The translations under genes were made by a program, and so were the position numbers. The notes beneath the pieces are model-generated. The model saw only the letters and a list, made by a program, of their open reading frames with translations, had not been told where the DNA came from and did no database searches. This document shows positions 7,036-13,775 of a stretch of 17,871 nt of DNA, piece after piece. Position 1 is the first letter of the stretch. The number at the start of each line of letters is the position of its first letter. The stretch comes from an uncultured Erysipelotrichaceae bacterium (GTDB taxonomy: Bacteria > Bacillota_I > Bacilli_A > Erysipelotrichales > Coprobacillaceae), in NCBI GenBank assembly GCA_900317015.1, contig ONFH01000027.1:1-17871 (forward strand), in the 5' to 3' direction.

Positions 7036-7044
7036 ATTATAACA
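7036..7044 (-). promoter_or_regulatory. extended -10 promoter of copA-csoR
   Basis: Minus strand TGTTATAAT: perfect -10 (7036-7041) with TGn extension and no clear -35. The operator follows directly downstream. Confidence 0.7.
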
Positions 7045-7074
7045 GGTTTCTCCAAAAAGAAAATAAATATGCAT

Positions 7075-7102
7075 AAAAAAAGTGTTAGTTTTTGCTAACA
7101 CT
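7075..7102 (-). terminator. terminator of the aspartate kinase gene
   Basis: Minus strand: AGTGTTAG, six-base loop, CTAACACT, then a T-run of seven bases across the end of the stem. It begins immediately after the TAA stop. Confidence 0.88.
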
Positions 7103-8425
7103 TTAATCTTCTTCGACAATGAAGGCATTGTAGATGGCCTTGATGGCATCTTCAAAGTAAATATTACGTACCCCAACGATGATGTTGAGTTCACTAGACC
7201 CCTGGTCGATCATCTTGACGTTGATCTTTTCTTTGGCTAGAGCAGTAAATAATTTTGCAGCGGTGCCACGGTTGGCTTTCATGCCACGACCAACGACCGC
7301 AATTAAGGCTAAGTCTGATTCAAGATCGATACGATCTGGATGAACGGCACGATGAATACCGGAGATGACATCCTGTTCATGTTTGACGAAATCTTTCGTA
7401 TTGACGATGATCGTCATCGTATCGATGCCTGAAGGCATATGTTCAAAGGATAAGCCATAGTCTTCAAAGACCTGCAGAACTTTACGGCCAAAGCCGATCT
7501 CAGAGTTCATCATATCTTTTTCGATAGAAACTGTCGCAAATCCTTTCTTACCGGCGATTCCGGTAATGACATGATCTGGACGATGAACGGTTGATTCCAC
7601 GATCATTGTCCCTGGATCCTGTGGACGGTTGGTATTTTTGATATTGATTGGAATACCGACTGAACGCACTGGGAAAATGGCATTTTCATGAAGTACGCCT
7701 GCCCCCATGTAAGAAAGCTCTCTTAATTCAGCATAAGTAATCGTCTGAATCGCCTGTGGTTTGTGGATGATTCGTGGATCAGCCACTAAGAAGCCTGAAA
7801 CATCGGTCCAGTTTTCATATAAGTTCGCATTTGAACATTTTGCGACGATGGAACCAGAAACGTCACTGCCGCCTCTTGAGAACGTCTGGATCTCATTAGA
7901 ACCATCATTACGTAAGCCATAGAAGCCTGGAATGACGGCATATTCATGTTCACTTAATGCTTTTTCTAAAAGTGGATCAGTCTGTTTATCATCATAAGCG
8001 CCTGATTCATCAATACGGATGACATCAGCTGCATCGATGAAATCAAAGCCGATGTAGTTAGCTAATAATAGACCGTTTAAGTATTCACCACGTGAAACGA
8101 CATAGTCGAAACCAATGCCGTTTTTAATATTTTCATGGATCTTTGCAAATTCTTCATCTAAAGAATAATCCATTCCTAATTCATCAATGATGGCCTGATA
8201 ACGACCTCTGATCTCTTTAAAGATGTCTTCAAAGTCCGCTTCGTTTTTATGGGAATAAGCTAAGATGAGTAAGTCTGTGACCTTAGTATCTTCTTTATTT
8301 CTTTTCCCTGGTGCACTTGGCACGACATAACGACGATTTGGATCTGCTTTGATAATATTGGACACTTTTTTAAATTGTCCGGCGTCCGCTAGTGAGGAAC
8401 CGCCAAATTTGACTACTTTTAACAT
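7103..8425 (-). CDS. aspartate kinase (monofunctional, ACT-regulated)
   Basis: A 440-aa enzyme phosphorylating L-aspartate with ATP, the first step to lysine/diaminopimelate, threonine and methionine. Seen: KFGGSSL (6-12), SRGE (111-114), SRGGSDVSG (183-191), NWTDVSG (205-211) and ADPR (215-218), all kinase-domain motifs, then a C-terminal ACT region from about 295 to the end that in this family binds a feedback amino acid. Length matches class III-like kinases (LysC/YclM). The start is ATG 8425 rather than the upstream ATG at 8443, because GGGGAG lies nine bases before it. It is transcribed alone, divergently from an aminotransferase. No lysine riboswitch or T-box is visible in the short leader, so feedback is probably enzymatic. 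Which amino acid inhibits it cannot be told. Confidence 0.93.
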   Translation of the reverse strand: MLKVVKFGGSSLADAGQFKKVSNIIKADPNRRYVVPSAPGKRNKEDTKVTDLLILAYSHKNEADFEDIFKEIRGRYQAIIDELGMDYSLDEEFAKIHENIKNGIGFDYVVSRGEYLNGLLLANYIGFDFIDAADVIRIDESGAYDDKQTDPLLEKALSEHEYAVIPGFYGLRNDGSNEIQTFSRGGSDVSGSIVAKCSNANLYENWTDVSGFLVADPRIIHKPQAIQTITYAELRELSYMGAGVLHENAIFPVRSVGIPINIKNTNRPQDPGTMIVESTVHRPDHVITGIAGKKGFATVSIEKDMMNSEIGFGRKVLQVFEDYGLSFEHMPSGIDTMTIIVNTKDFVKHEQDVISGIHRAVHPDRIDLESDLALIAVVGRGMKANRGTAAKLFTALAKEKINVKMIDQGSSELNIIVGVRNIYFEDAIKAIYNAFIVEED

Positions 8426-8451
8426 AGTAATTATCTCCCCCATTTTTAATT

Positions 8452-8480
8452 AGAATAACTGTATTTCTTTCAATAATCAA
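8452..8480 (-). promoter_or_regulatory. candidate promoter of the aspartate kinase gene
   Basis: Minus strand TTGATT (8475-8480), 17-base spacer, TATTCT (8452-8457); each box matches consensus at four of six. It predicts a leader of about 20 bases. Confidence 0.45.
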
Positions 8481-8542
8481 TAAAAAAATGGAGACATTCT
8501 GATTTTTTTGAAAGCGATGGACAAGAATCGCCTGTTCTTTTT

Positions 8543-8586
8543 ATGATTCAAACAAATCATTTCTTATTTTTACAAACATTCGTTTG
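8543..8586. promoter_or_regulatory. two short dyads in the divergent kinase/aminotransferase spacer
   Basis: ATGATT-N6-AATCAT (8543-8560) and CAAAC-ATTC-GTTTG (8573-8586) lie between the two divergent start regions. Either could bind a regulator shared by both genes. They are short and AT-rich, so chance is possible. The remainder of the 230-base spacer (8426-8655) holds the two promoters and nothing else I recognise. Confidence 0.3.
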
Positions 8587-8628
8587 ATATTTTGTGATAT
8601 TCACTTCCTTATTTCCTAAAATATCATG

Positions 8629-8634
8629 TATAAT
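8629..8634 (+). promoter_or_regulatory. -10 box of the aminotransferase gene
   Basis: Perfect TATAAT 22 bases before the ATG at 8656, leaving a short leader with GAGGTG. No good -35 is visible at the expected distance, so an activator may be needed. Confidence 0.5.
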
Positions 8635-8655
8635 AGAGAAACAGAGGTGAAGAAA

Positions 8656-9819
8656 ATGCAGTTTTCAAAACGCATGGACGTCTTTGGTGAAAGTATCTTT
8701 ACAACTCTTGCCAAGATGCGCAGCAAGCGACTTAAAGAAGGAAAAGAAGTCATCGACTTAAGTATCGGTGCCCCTAATATTCCTCCTGTTCAAAGAATCA
8801 GAGATCTTCTTTCAAAGGAAGCATTAAAACCAGAAAGTTATTTATATGCCATTACCGATCTTCATGAATTAGATGAAGCGGTCGCTCATTGGTACAAGCG
8901 TCGTTATCACGTCACGATCGACCCAAATACTGAAGTGACCAGTATGTTAGGTTCCCAGGAAGGCTTATCCCACTTGGCTTTAACCTTAGTGGATCCTGGT
9001 GACATCGTTTTAGTGCCTGATCCCTGCTACCCGATCTTTCGTGATGGACCATTGTTAGCGGGGGCAGACGTACACTATATGCCATTATTAAAAGAGAATG
9101 ATTACTTGATCGACTTTGAGGCCATTGATCCAGAGGTGGCTAAAAAAGCCAAATTCATGGTTGTCTCTTATCCAAATAACCCAACATGTGGCATTGCCAA
9201 CCCAGAATTTTATAAGAAGCTCATCGCTTTTGCGAAGAAGTATGACATCATTGTCTTACATGATAATGCCTATTCTGAATTATTATTTGAAGGCGTCGGT
9301 CATTCCTTCTTAGAATATGAAGGGGCTAAAGACATTGGTCTGGAATTCAATTCCTTATCGAAGACCTATGGCTTAGCTGGTGCCCGTATCGGCTTTGCGA
9401 TTGGGAATCCTGAGATCATTGCCCGTTATAAAGTCTTAAAATCAAATATGGACTATGGTATGTTCTTACCTATTCAGAAGGCTGCCATTGAAGCCATCAT
9501 GGGTGATCAAGCTTGCGTCGAAGAAACACGTGAAGCGTACCGTCATCGTCGTGATCTCTTGATCAATAGTTTCAAGGACGTTGGCTGGGAGATCGATATC
9601 CCTAAAGGGACGATGTTCGTCTGGGCGAAGATTCCTGACAAATATAAGAATTCTGAAGACTTTACGTATGACCTGTTCAATAAGACGGGGGTCTTAGTTG
9701 TCCCAGGCGCTGCTTTTGGCAAACATGGTGAAGGCTATGTCCGTATGGCCCTTGTTCAAAGTGACGAGACGATCAAACATGCGGCTGACTTGATGGGTCA
9801 GACAGATGTATTTAAATAA
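8656..9819 (+). CDS. class I/II PLP-dependent aminotransferase (LL-diaminopimelate aminotransferase-like)
   Basis: A 387-aa fold-type I aminotransferase. Cofactor motifs are complete: SYPNNPT (171-177, Asn175), HDNAY (202-206, Asp203 and Tyr206), NSLSKTYGLAGARIGF with Schiff-base Lys236 and phosphate-binding Arg244, and a C-terminal YVRMAL arginine that binds the substrate carboxylate. The N-terminus (LSIGAPNIPP) resembles DapL-like and aspartate/aromatic aminotransferases. The neighbouring divergent aspartate kinase suggests a role in the aspartate-to-lysine pathway, for example making LL-diaminopimelate, but alanine or aspartate aminotransferase activity is equally possible from sequence. 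The start is ATG 8656 with GAGGTG six bases upstream; the earlier ATG at 8626 overlaps the -10 box. It has its own terminator. Confidence 0.88.
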   Translation: MQFSKRMDVFGESIFTTLAKMRSKRLKEGKEVIDLSIGAPNIPPVQRIRDLLSKEALKPESYLYAITDLHELDEAVAHWYKRRYHVTIDPNTEVTSMLGSQEGLSHLALTLVDPGDIVLVPDPCYPIFRDGPLLAGADVHYMPLLKENDYLIDFEAIDPEVAKKAKFMVVSYPNNPTCGIANPEFYKKLIAFAKKYDIIVLHDNAYSELLFEGVGHSFLEYEGAKDIGLEFNSLSKTYGLAGARIGFAIGNPEIIARYKVLKSNMDYGMFLPIQKAAIEAIMGDQACVEETREAYRHRRDLLINSFKDVGWEIDIPKGTMFVWAKIPDKYKNSEDFTYDLFNKTGVLVVPGAAFGKHGEGYVRMALVQSDETIKHAADLMGQTDVFK

Positions 9820-9845
9820 TGATACCTGCGGGTATCATTTTTTTT
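9819..9845 (+). terminator. terminator of the aminotransferase gene
   Basis: ATGATACC, loop TGCG, GGTATCAT, then eight T (9838-9845). It begins at the last base of the stop codon. Confidence 0.92.
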
Positions 9846-9856
9846 ATGTCATGATA

Positions 9857-9880
9857 AAAGAGGGAATCGCTTCCCTCTTT
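9857..9880. terminator. terminator of the DUF6465-like gene, possibly bidirectional
   Basis: A ten-pair stem AAAGAGGGAA / TTCCCTCTTT with tetraloop TCGC. On the minus strand it ends in CTTTTATC; on the plus strand in TTTCCTTTT. It lies about 20 bases after the minus-strand stop at 9899. Confidence 0.75.
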
Positions 9881-9898
9881 CCTTTTATGTAAACGCCT

Positions 9899-10114
9899 CT
9901 AGGCAATGATCAATGGTTCGATATTATGATAAATACGTCCGTTCTTGCATGTTGCGACGTAATAAACTTGATTAAATTCAGGCTTGTAATAAATATCTAA
10001 GTCTTCGACCGTGTTCAAACGGATATCATTCGCCTTTAATTCGTTTTTTACTAATTGTTCAATATCTTTTGTGCACTGTCCTTTATTATGGCACTGGATT
10101 TCAAACTTACTCAT
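9899..10114 (-). CDS. small DUF6465-like protein
   Basis: A 71-aa soluble protein. The segment DIEQLVKNELKANDIRLNTVEDLDIYYKPEFNQVYYV (residues 18-54 region) resembles DUF6465 proteins of gut Firmicutes, which share the pattern of a helix followed by a DLDIYxKPE...YYV strand pair; no function is known for them to me. Two cysteines near the N-terminus (QCHNKGQC) and one near the C-terminus (ATCKNG) could be metal or redox sites, but nothing shows this. I start at ATG 10114, which has GGAGG eight bases upstream, not the longer frame from 10150. It is a single gene with its own promoter and terminator. Confidence 0.6.
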   Translation of the reverse strand: MSKFEIQCHNKGQCTKDIEQLVKNELKANDIRLNTVEDLDIYYKPEFNQVYYVATCKNGRIYHNIEPLIIA

Positions 10115-10148
10115 ATGTTTTTCCTCCTTTCCTACTCCTCTTTCATTC

Positions 10149-10164
10149 ATTATACTCGAGTATA
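10149..10164 (-). promoter_or_regulatory. promoter -10 merged with a 14-bp palindrome
   Basis: A minus-strand TATAAT (10149-10154) overlaps the perfect palindrome TATACTCGAGTATA (10151-10164). A protein bound here would cover the -10 box of the DUF6465-like gene. The -35 is weak. Confidence 0.45.
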
Positions 10165-10210
10165 TGAAATTTGTATGAACATATGCTTAAAAATGTATTT
10201 GAATTTTCTT

Positions 10211-10744
10211 TTACTTTTCAAAATATGGCATACAATCCTTGAGCCACTCAATATAAGCCTTCTCTCTCGAGATAGCCCCACTTAAGACTAAGAAATCACC
10301 TAAGTTGTCTTCAATCTGTTCTTTTTCCTGATACGCCTGATATTCACCTTCTAAAAAGTCTAGACGCTCTTCATGTTTCACTTTTTGTGATTTTAATAAT
10401 TGATACGTCTCTTCATGGGTCAGTCGATTACAGAAGAACATACGCAAGCGAAAGACGTCCTTAGCCGTTGGGGCTAACGGTTCATCTTCTCGTAGCCATT
10501 CATCAAGCTCAGCGAGTCCTTCCTTTGTGATCGTATAGACCTTCTTTTCCATGACCGTCCCGGTAATGGCAATATCATAATCTAACAACTTCTCCTGTGT
10601 TAGTCGCTTTAATTCTGGATAGATCTGACTATGCTTCGCCGACCAGAAGTTCCCCAGTGGTCCTTCAAAGGCTTTTAAAATATCATAGCCGGTCATCGGC
10701 TGTTCCGAAACTAATCCTAAGATCGCATATTTTAATGTTCTCAT
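10211..10744 (-). CDS. PadR family transcriptional regulator
   Basis: A 177-aa PadR repressor. Residues about 3-80 form the winged helix (LKYAILGLVSEQPMTGYDILKAF ... KHSQIYPELKRL); residues about 90-177 match the helical Vir_act_alpha_C dimerisation domain (RMFFCNRLTHEE, EERLDFLEGEYQAY). PadR proteins typically release their operator when bound by a small phenolic or other aromatic ligand. The start is ATG 10744 with AAGGGTG five bases upstream. It is divergent from the enoate reductase gene and a long dyad lies between them, so it most likely controls that gene and itself. The ligand is unknown. Confidence 0.9.
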   Translation of the reverse strand: MRTLKYAILGLVSEQPMTGYDILKAFEGPLGNFWSAKHSQIYPELKRLTQEKLLDYDIAITGTVMEKKVYTITKEGLAELDEWLREDEPLAPTAKDVFRLRMFFCNRLTHEETYQLLKSQKVKHEERLDFLEGEYQAYQEKEQIEDNLGDFLVLSGAISREKAYIEWLKDCMPYFEK

Positions 10745-10759
10745 ATTATCACCCTTTTC

Positions 10760-10768
10760 ATCATAGCA
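10760..10768 (-). promoter_or_regulatory. extended -10 promoter of the PadR gene
   Basis: Minus strand TGCTATGAT: TATGAT (10760-10765) with TGn extension. The dyad at 10772-10799 occupies the position of its -35 region. Confidence 0.5.
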
Positions 10769-10771
10769 TAA

Positions 10772-10799
10772 AATATTCACATATTTCTATGTAAATATT
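10772..10799. promoter_or_regulatory. PadR-type operator in the divergent promoter region
   Basis: AATATTCACATA, four bases, TATGTAAATATT: a 28-bp inverted repeat with one mismatch per arm, centred on an ACATA/TATGT core like the ATGT/ACAT elements of PadR operators. It overlaps the -35 of the enoate reductase promoter by two bases and abuts the PadR gene's -10. Confidence 0.7.
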
Positions 10800-10826
10800 G
10801 ACATGCTTAAAAATACGCGCTAACAT
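10798..10826 (+). promoter_or_regulatory. promoter of the enoate reductase gene
   Basis: Perfect TTGACA (10798-10803), 17-base spacer, TAACAT (10821-10826). The -35 overlaps the right end of the dyad, so PadR binding would compete with RNA polymerase. Confidence 0.65.
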
Positions 10827-10851
10827 TTTCACATGGAGGAAAAAAAGCAAA

Positions 10852-12843
10852 ATGAAATATCAGAAATTATTTAGCCCAATGACCATTGGCAATGTAACGA
10901 TCAAAAACCGTTTTGCAATGGCTCCAATGGGACCTCTTGGTTTAAGTGACAGTGATGGTGGCTTTAACCAGAGAGGTATCGATTACTACGTTGAACGTGC
11001 TAAAGGCGGAACTGGTCTGATCATGACTGGTGTCACATTTGCGGATGATGATGTCGAGCAACATGGTCTGCCTAACTGTCCATCCCCTACGCACAACCCT
11101 ATTCAGTTTATTCGTACAGCTCGTGAAATGACCGAAAGGATCCATGCCTATAATGCCAAGATCTTCTTACAGATGTCAGCTGGGTTTGGTCGTGTCACGA
11201 TCCCTACGAACTTAGGTGAGATCCCACCGGTTGCCCCTAGCCCAATTCAGCACCGCTGGTTAGACAAGACGTGCCGTGAATTAACTGTTGATGAAATTCA
11301 TCATATCGTGAAACAGTTCGGCAATGGTGCCTACAATGCAAAGCGCGCGGGCTTTGATGGCATTCAGATCCATGCCGTTCATGAAGGCTATTTACTTGAT
11401 CAGTTTGCGATCTCATTATTCAACCACCGCAGTGATGAATATGGTGGCTCGCTAGAAAATCGTTTAAGATTTGCAAAAGAGATCGTGGAAGAGATCCATG
11501 CTCGCTGTGGTGAAGATTATCCAGTGACTTTACGTTTCTCATTAAAATCATTCATTAAGCATTTAAGAGATGGCGCTTTACCAGGAGAAGAATTTGTAGA
11601 ACAAGGTCGAGATATCGATGAAGGCATCGAAGCTGCAAAACTATTAGTTTCTTATGGCTATTGCGCAATGGATGTCGATGTTGGAACTTATGATGCATGG
11701 TGGTGGAATCATCCTCCAATGTATATTGAAAAAGGTCCATATCGTAAATATGCAAAGATTGTCAAAGAAAATGTCGATGTTCCTGTCATCTGTGCTGGTC
11801 GTATGGATGATCCAGATATGGCCTTAGCTGCCTTAGAAGATGGCACTTGTGATATGATCTCCTTAGGTCGTCCACTCTTAGCTGATCCTGATTATGTCAA
11901 TAAACTTCGTCGTGGTGATATTCAGGATATTCGTCCATGTTTGTCTTGTCAGGAAGGCTGTATGGGTCGTATCCAGGAATACTCAGCTTTAAACTGTGCG
12001 GTTAACCCACAGGCTTGTCGTGAACGTTATGCCGCTTATAATCCTGTCATTGGACAGCCTAAAGAAGTCCTCATCGTTGGTGGCGGTGTCGCTGGTTTAG
12101 AAGCTGCTCGTGTCTTAACGATCCGTGGTCATCATGTCCACTTATTTGAAGCCAGTGATCGTTTAGGCGGTAACTTGATTCCTGGTGGTGCTCCTAAATT
12201 CAAGGAAGATGATCATCTCCTTGTCAAATGGTATGAATACCAGATGAAGAAGTTAAAGGTCGATGTCACCCTCAATAAAAAAATGACACGTGAAGATGTC
12301 TTAAACGGTCATTATGATTCTGTCATTATTGCCACAGGTTCAACACCTAAAGTCTTCTCACTTGGTGATGGTCCAGTCTATACCGCTGAAGATGTCTTAA
12401 ATAAGAAAGTCGATCCAGGTGAAAAGGTTGCGGTCATCGGTGGCGGTCTTGTCGGCTGTGAATTAGCTTTAGATTTAAAGGAACAAGGTAAGAATGTCGC
12501 TTTAGTGGAAGCTTTAGAGAAGCTCTTAGCTTTAAATGGTCCATTATGTGCTGCCAATAAAGAAATGTTGGAACGCTTAGTGCCTTATAAAGGTGTGGAC
12601 ATCTATACCTCATCGAAGGCTGATTCTTATGATGGGAAAGTCTTAAAAGTTCAGACACCAGATGGCTTGAAAGAAATCGAAGCAGACAGTGTTGTCTTAG
12701 CAGTTGGCTATAAAGAAGACAATTCTTTATATGAATCTTTACAGTTTGATGTTCCTGACATCCATCTTTTAGGAGATGCTCGTAAGGTCTCTAACATCAT
12801 GTATGCGATCTGGGATGCCTTTGAAGTTGCCAATCATTTATAA
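10852..12843 (+). CDS. 2-enoate reductase-type NADH:flavin oxidoreductase (FMN, FAD, 4Fe-4S)
   Basis: A 663-aa three-part enzyme of the 2-enoate reductase/2,4-dienoyl-CoA reductase/BaiCD-BaiH family. Residues 1-350 are an Old Yellow Enzyme barrel (FMN), with HAVHEGYLLDQF (174-185) and EYGGSLENRLRF, the form seen in enoate reductases. Cys363, 366, 370 and 382 (C-x2-C-x3-C-x11-C) bind a 4Fe-4S cluster. Residues 405-663 hold two dinucleotide folds, VLIVGGGVAGLEAA (FAD) and VAVIGGGLVGCELA (NADH). It should reduce a C=C bond next to a carboxyl or carbonyl group, probably under anaerobic conditions in the cytosol. The start is ATG 10852; GGAGG is 12 bases upstream, longer than usual. Control by the divergent PadR hints at an aromatic or cinnamate-like substrate (inference); bile-acid or enoyl-CoA substrates remain possible. 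Confidence 0.9.
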   Translation: MKYQKLFSPMTIGNVTIKNRFAMAPMGPLGLSDSDGGFNQRGIDYYVERAKGGTGLIMTGVTFADDDVEQHGLPNCPSPTHNPIQFIRTAREMTERIHAYNAKIFLQMSAGFGRVTIPTNLGEIPPVAPSPIQHRWLDKTCRELTVDEIHHIVKQFGNGAYNAKRAGFDGIQIHAVHEGYLLDQFAISLFNHRSDEYGGSLENRLRFAKEIVEEIHARCGEDYPVTLRFSLKSFIKHLRDGALPGEEFVEQGRDIDEGIEAAKLLVSYGYCAMDVDVGTYDAWWWNHPPMYIEKGPYRKYAKIVKENVDVPVICAGRMDDPDMALAALEDGTCDMISLGRPLLADPDYVNKLRRGDIQDIRPCLSCQEGCMGRIQEYSALNCAVNPQACRERYAAYNPVIGQPKEVLIVGGGVAGLEAARVLTIRGHHVHLFEASDRLGGNLIPGGAPKFKEDDHLLVKWYEYQMKKLKVDVTLNKKMTREDVLNGHYDSVIIATGSTPKVFSLGDGPVYTAEDVLNKKVDPGEKVAVIGGGLVGCELALDLKEQGKNVALVEALEKLLALNGPLCAANKEMLERLVPYKGVDIYTSSKADSYDGKVLKVQTPDGLKEIEADSVVLAVGYKEDNSLYESLQFDVPDIHLLGDARKVSNIMYAIWDAFEVANHL

Positions 12844-12849
12844 TTTTTC

Positions 12850-12882
12850 AAAGTAGCGATGACGTTTGTCGTCGCTACTTTT
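12850..12882 (+). terminator. terminator of the enoate reductase gene
   Basis: A 14-pair stem (12850-12863 with 12868-12881) with one G-T pair and loop GTTT, ending in a short T-rich tail. Confidence 0.8.
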
Positions 12883-12888
12883 CTACTT

Positions 12889-12909
12889 AAAAACGGATCC
12901 TTCGATCCG
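12889..12909 (-). terminator. terminator of ribU
   Basis: Minus strand: CGGATC, loop GAAG, GATCCG, then TTTTT (12889-12893), four bases after the ribU stop codon. Confidence 0.85.
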
Positions 12910-12912
12910 CCT

Positions 12913-13518
12913 TTACTGAATATAACGTTTGATGATATTGCCTAATGGTTTGTAGATCAGGAATGTGATCAAAGAAACAAGCCCATATTTCAATAAGTTG
13001 AATGGGAACACTGATGTTAAGAACATGGATAAGGAACTGTTGACCCAAGGGGCAACCCCATGTGCCATGGCAACGATCCCAGCCATACTCATCTTGAACA
13101 TCTTGATATAGAATGGGAAGATCACAAACATATTGGAAACGACCGCAATCACACTTGTCATGATCGTCGAAATGATTAAGCTTAAGACAGCACCCTTTTT
13201 CGTACGATGACGACGATAATAGGCACTGGCAACTGCTTCAAAAGCAATTGCTAAAATAAGGTTCGATAATTCCCCAACATACATCGTGCTTGTTGGTTTC
13301 AAGACTAATTTTAATAAGATCTTGATACAAGCGGTGATGGCCCCTAACGCTGGACCAAATAAATAGCCACTTAATAAGATTGGAAGATCTGAGAAATCCA
13401 ATTTTACAAAGGGTAAAACAAAGGGAACGCTGATTTCTAGTAACATCAGCACCGCTGCGATGGCCCCTAACATGGCCATCATGATCATTGCTCGCGTATT
13501 GAGTCTTCTTTTTTGCAT
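12913..13518 (-). CDS. ribU: ECF transporter S component for riboflavin, RibU
   Basis: A 201-aa membrane protein, about six helices, that captures riboflavin for an energy-coupling factor transporter; the shared EcfA/A'/T module must be encoded elsewhere. RibU features seen: an N-terminal helix, then LPFVKLDFSDLPILLSGYLFGPALGA (about residues 35-60), ISTIMTSVIAVVSNMFVIFPFYIKMF in the middle, and a C-terminal helix ending LIYKPLGNIIKRYIQ. The call is secured by an FMN riboswitch in the leader. I prefer ATG 13518 (AGGAG nine bases upstream) to ATG 13524 (three bases). The gene is a single unit closed by its own terminator. Confidence 0.93.
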   Translation of the reverse strand: MQKRRLNTRAMIMMAMLGAIAAVLMLLEISVPFVLPFVKLDFSDLPILLSGYLFGPALGAITACIKILLKLVLKPTSTMYVGELSNLILAIAFEAVASAYYRRHRTKKGAVLSLIISTIMTSVIAVVSNMFVIFPFYIKMFKMSMAGIVAMAHGVAPWVNSSLSMFLTSVFPFNLLKYGLVSLITFLIYKPLGNIIKRYIQ

Positions 13519-13539
13519 ATACATTTTCTCCTATGATGC

Positions 13540-13568
13540 AAAAAAATTCCCAGATTTCTCTGGGAATT
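13540..13568 (-). terminator. FMN riboswitch expression platform: terminator with rival antiterminator
   Basis: Minus strand: a ten-pair AATTCCCAGA / TCTGGGAATT hairpin followed by seven T (13540-13546), just before the ribU ribosome site. A rival pairing is visible: GGATGGAAAAAG at the 3' end of the aptamer (13593-13604) with CTTTTTCAATTC (13564-13575), one mismatch and one G-U. This would break both aptamer stem P1 and the terminator's 5' arm. Expected: FMN bound, terminator on. Confidence 0.85.
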
Positions 13569-13590
13569 GAAAAAGTTCTACAACTGCATC

Positions 13591-13695
13591 ATCTTTTTCC
13601 ATCCGGACTATACCGTCGGTACTGGATTTACACCAGTTCATGCTTACGCTCGCGGACTATCACCGCCGATCAGGAATCTCACCTGCCCCAAAGAT
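13591..13695 (-). promoter_or_regulatory. FMN riboswitch (RFN element)
   Basis: The conserved RFN blocks are present in order on the minus strand: ATCTTTGGGGCAGGTGA, ATTCCTGATCGGCGGTGAT, AGTCCGCGAGC, a variable arm, CTGGTGTAAATCCAG, ACCGACGGTATAGTCCGGAT, and the closing AAAGAT that pairs with the opening ATCTTT (P1). It senses FMN and controls ribU. Confidence 0.96.
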
Positions 13696-13711
13696 TGACT
13701 TTGCGTATTCA

Positions 13712-13740
13712 AGTATAACGCTAAATATTCTATTTGTAAA
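13712..13740 (-). promoter_or_regulatory. promoter of the FMN riboswitch-ribU transcript
   Basis: Minus strand TTTACA (13735-13740), 17-base spacer, TATACT (13712-13717), each five of six to consensus. The predicted start near 13705 is about ten bases before the aptamer. Confidence 0.75.
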
Positions 13741-13745
13741 GTTCT

Positions 13746-13774
13746 AAAAAACGGATCCGATAAGATCCGTTTTT
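13746..13774. terminator. terminator of the LTA synthase-like gene
   Basis: AAACGGATC, loop CGATAA, GATCCGTTT with an A-run on one side and a T-run on the other. The minus-strand gene ends two bases away. It shares the CGGATC/GATCCG stem with the terminator after ribU. Confidence 0.85.
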
Positions 13775-13775
13775 C

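Noticed and set aside
6994..7194. N-terminal extension of CopA by 67 residues
   Set aside because: This stretch covers the copA promoter, the CsoR operator and the aspartate kinase terminator; ATG 6993 has a good ribosome site and begins at the HMA domain.
8514..8531. GCGAT-N8-ATCGC hairpin as a terminator
   Set aside because: The five-pair stem has a large loop and no adjoining T-run on either strand, and no gene ends there.
8426..8625. Lysine riboswitch or T-box upstream of aspartate kinase
   Set aside because: No L-box core or T-box motif (AGGGTGGNACCGCG) is present on either strand, and the predicted leader is only about 20 bases.
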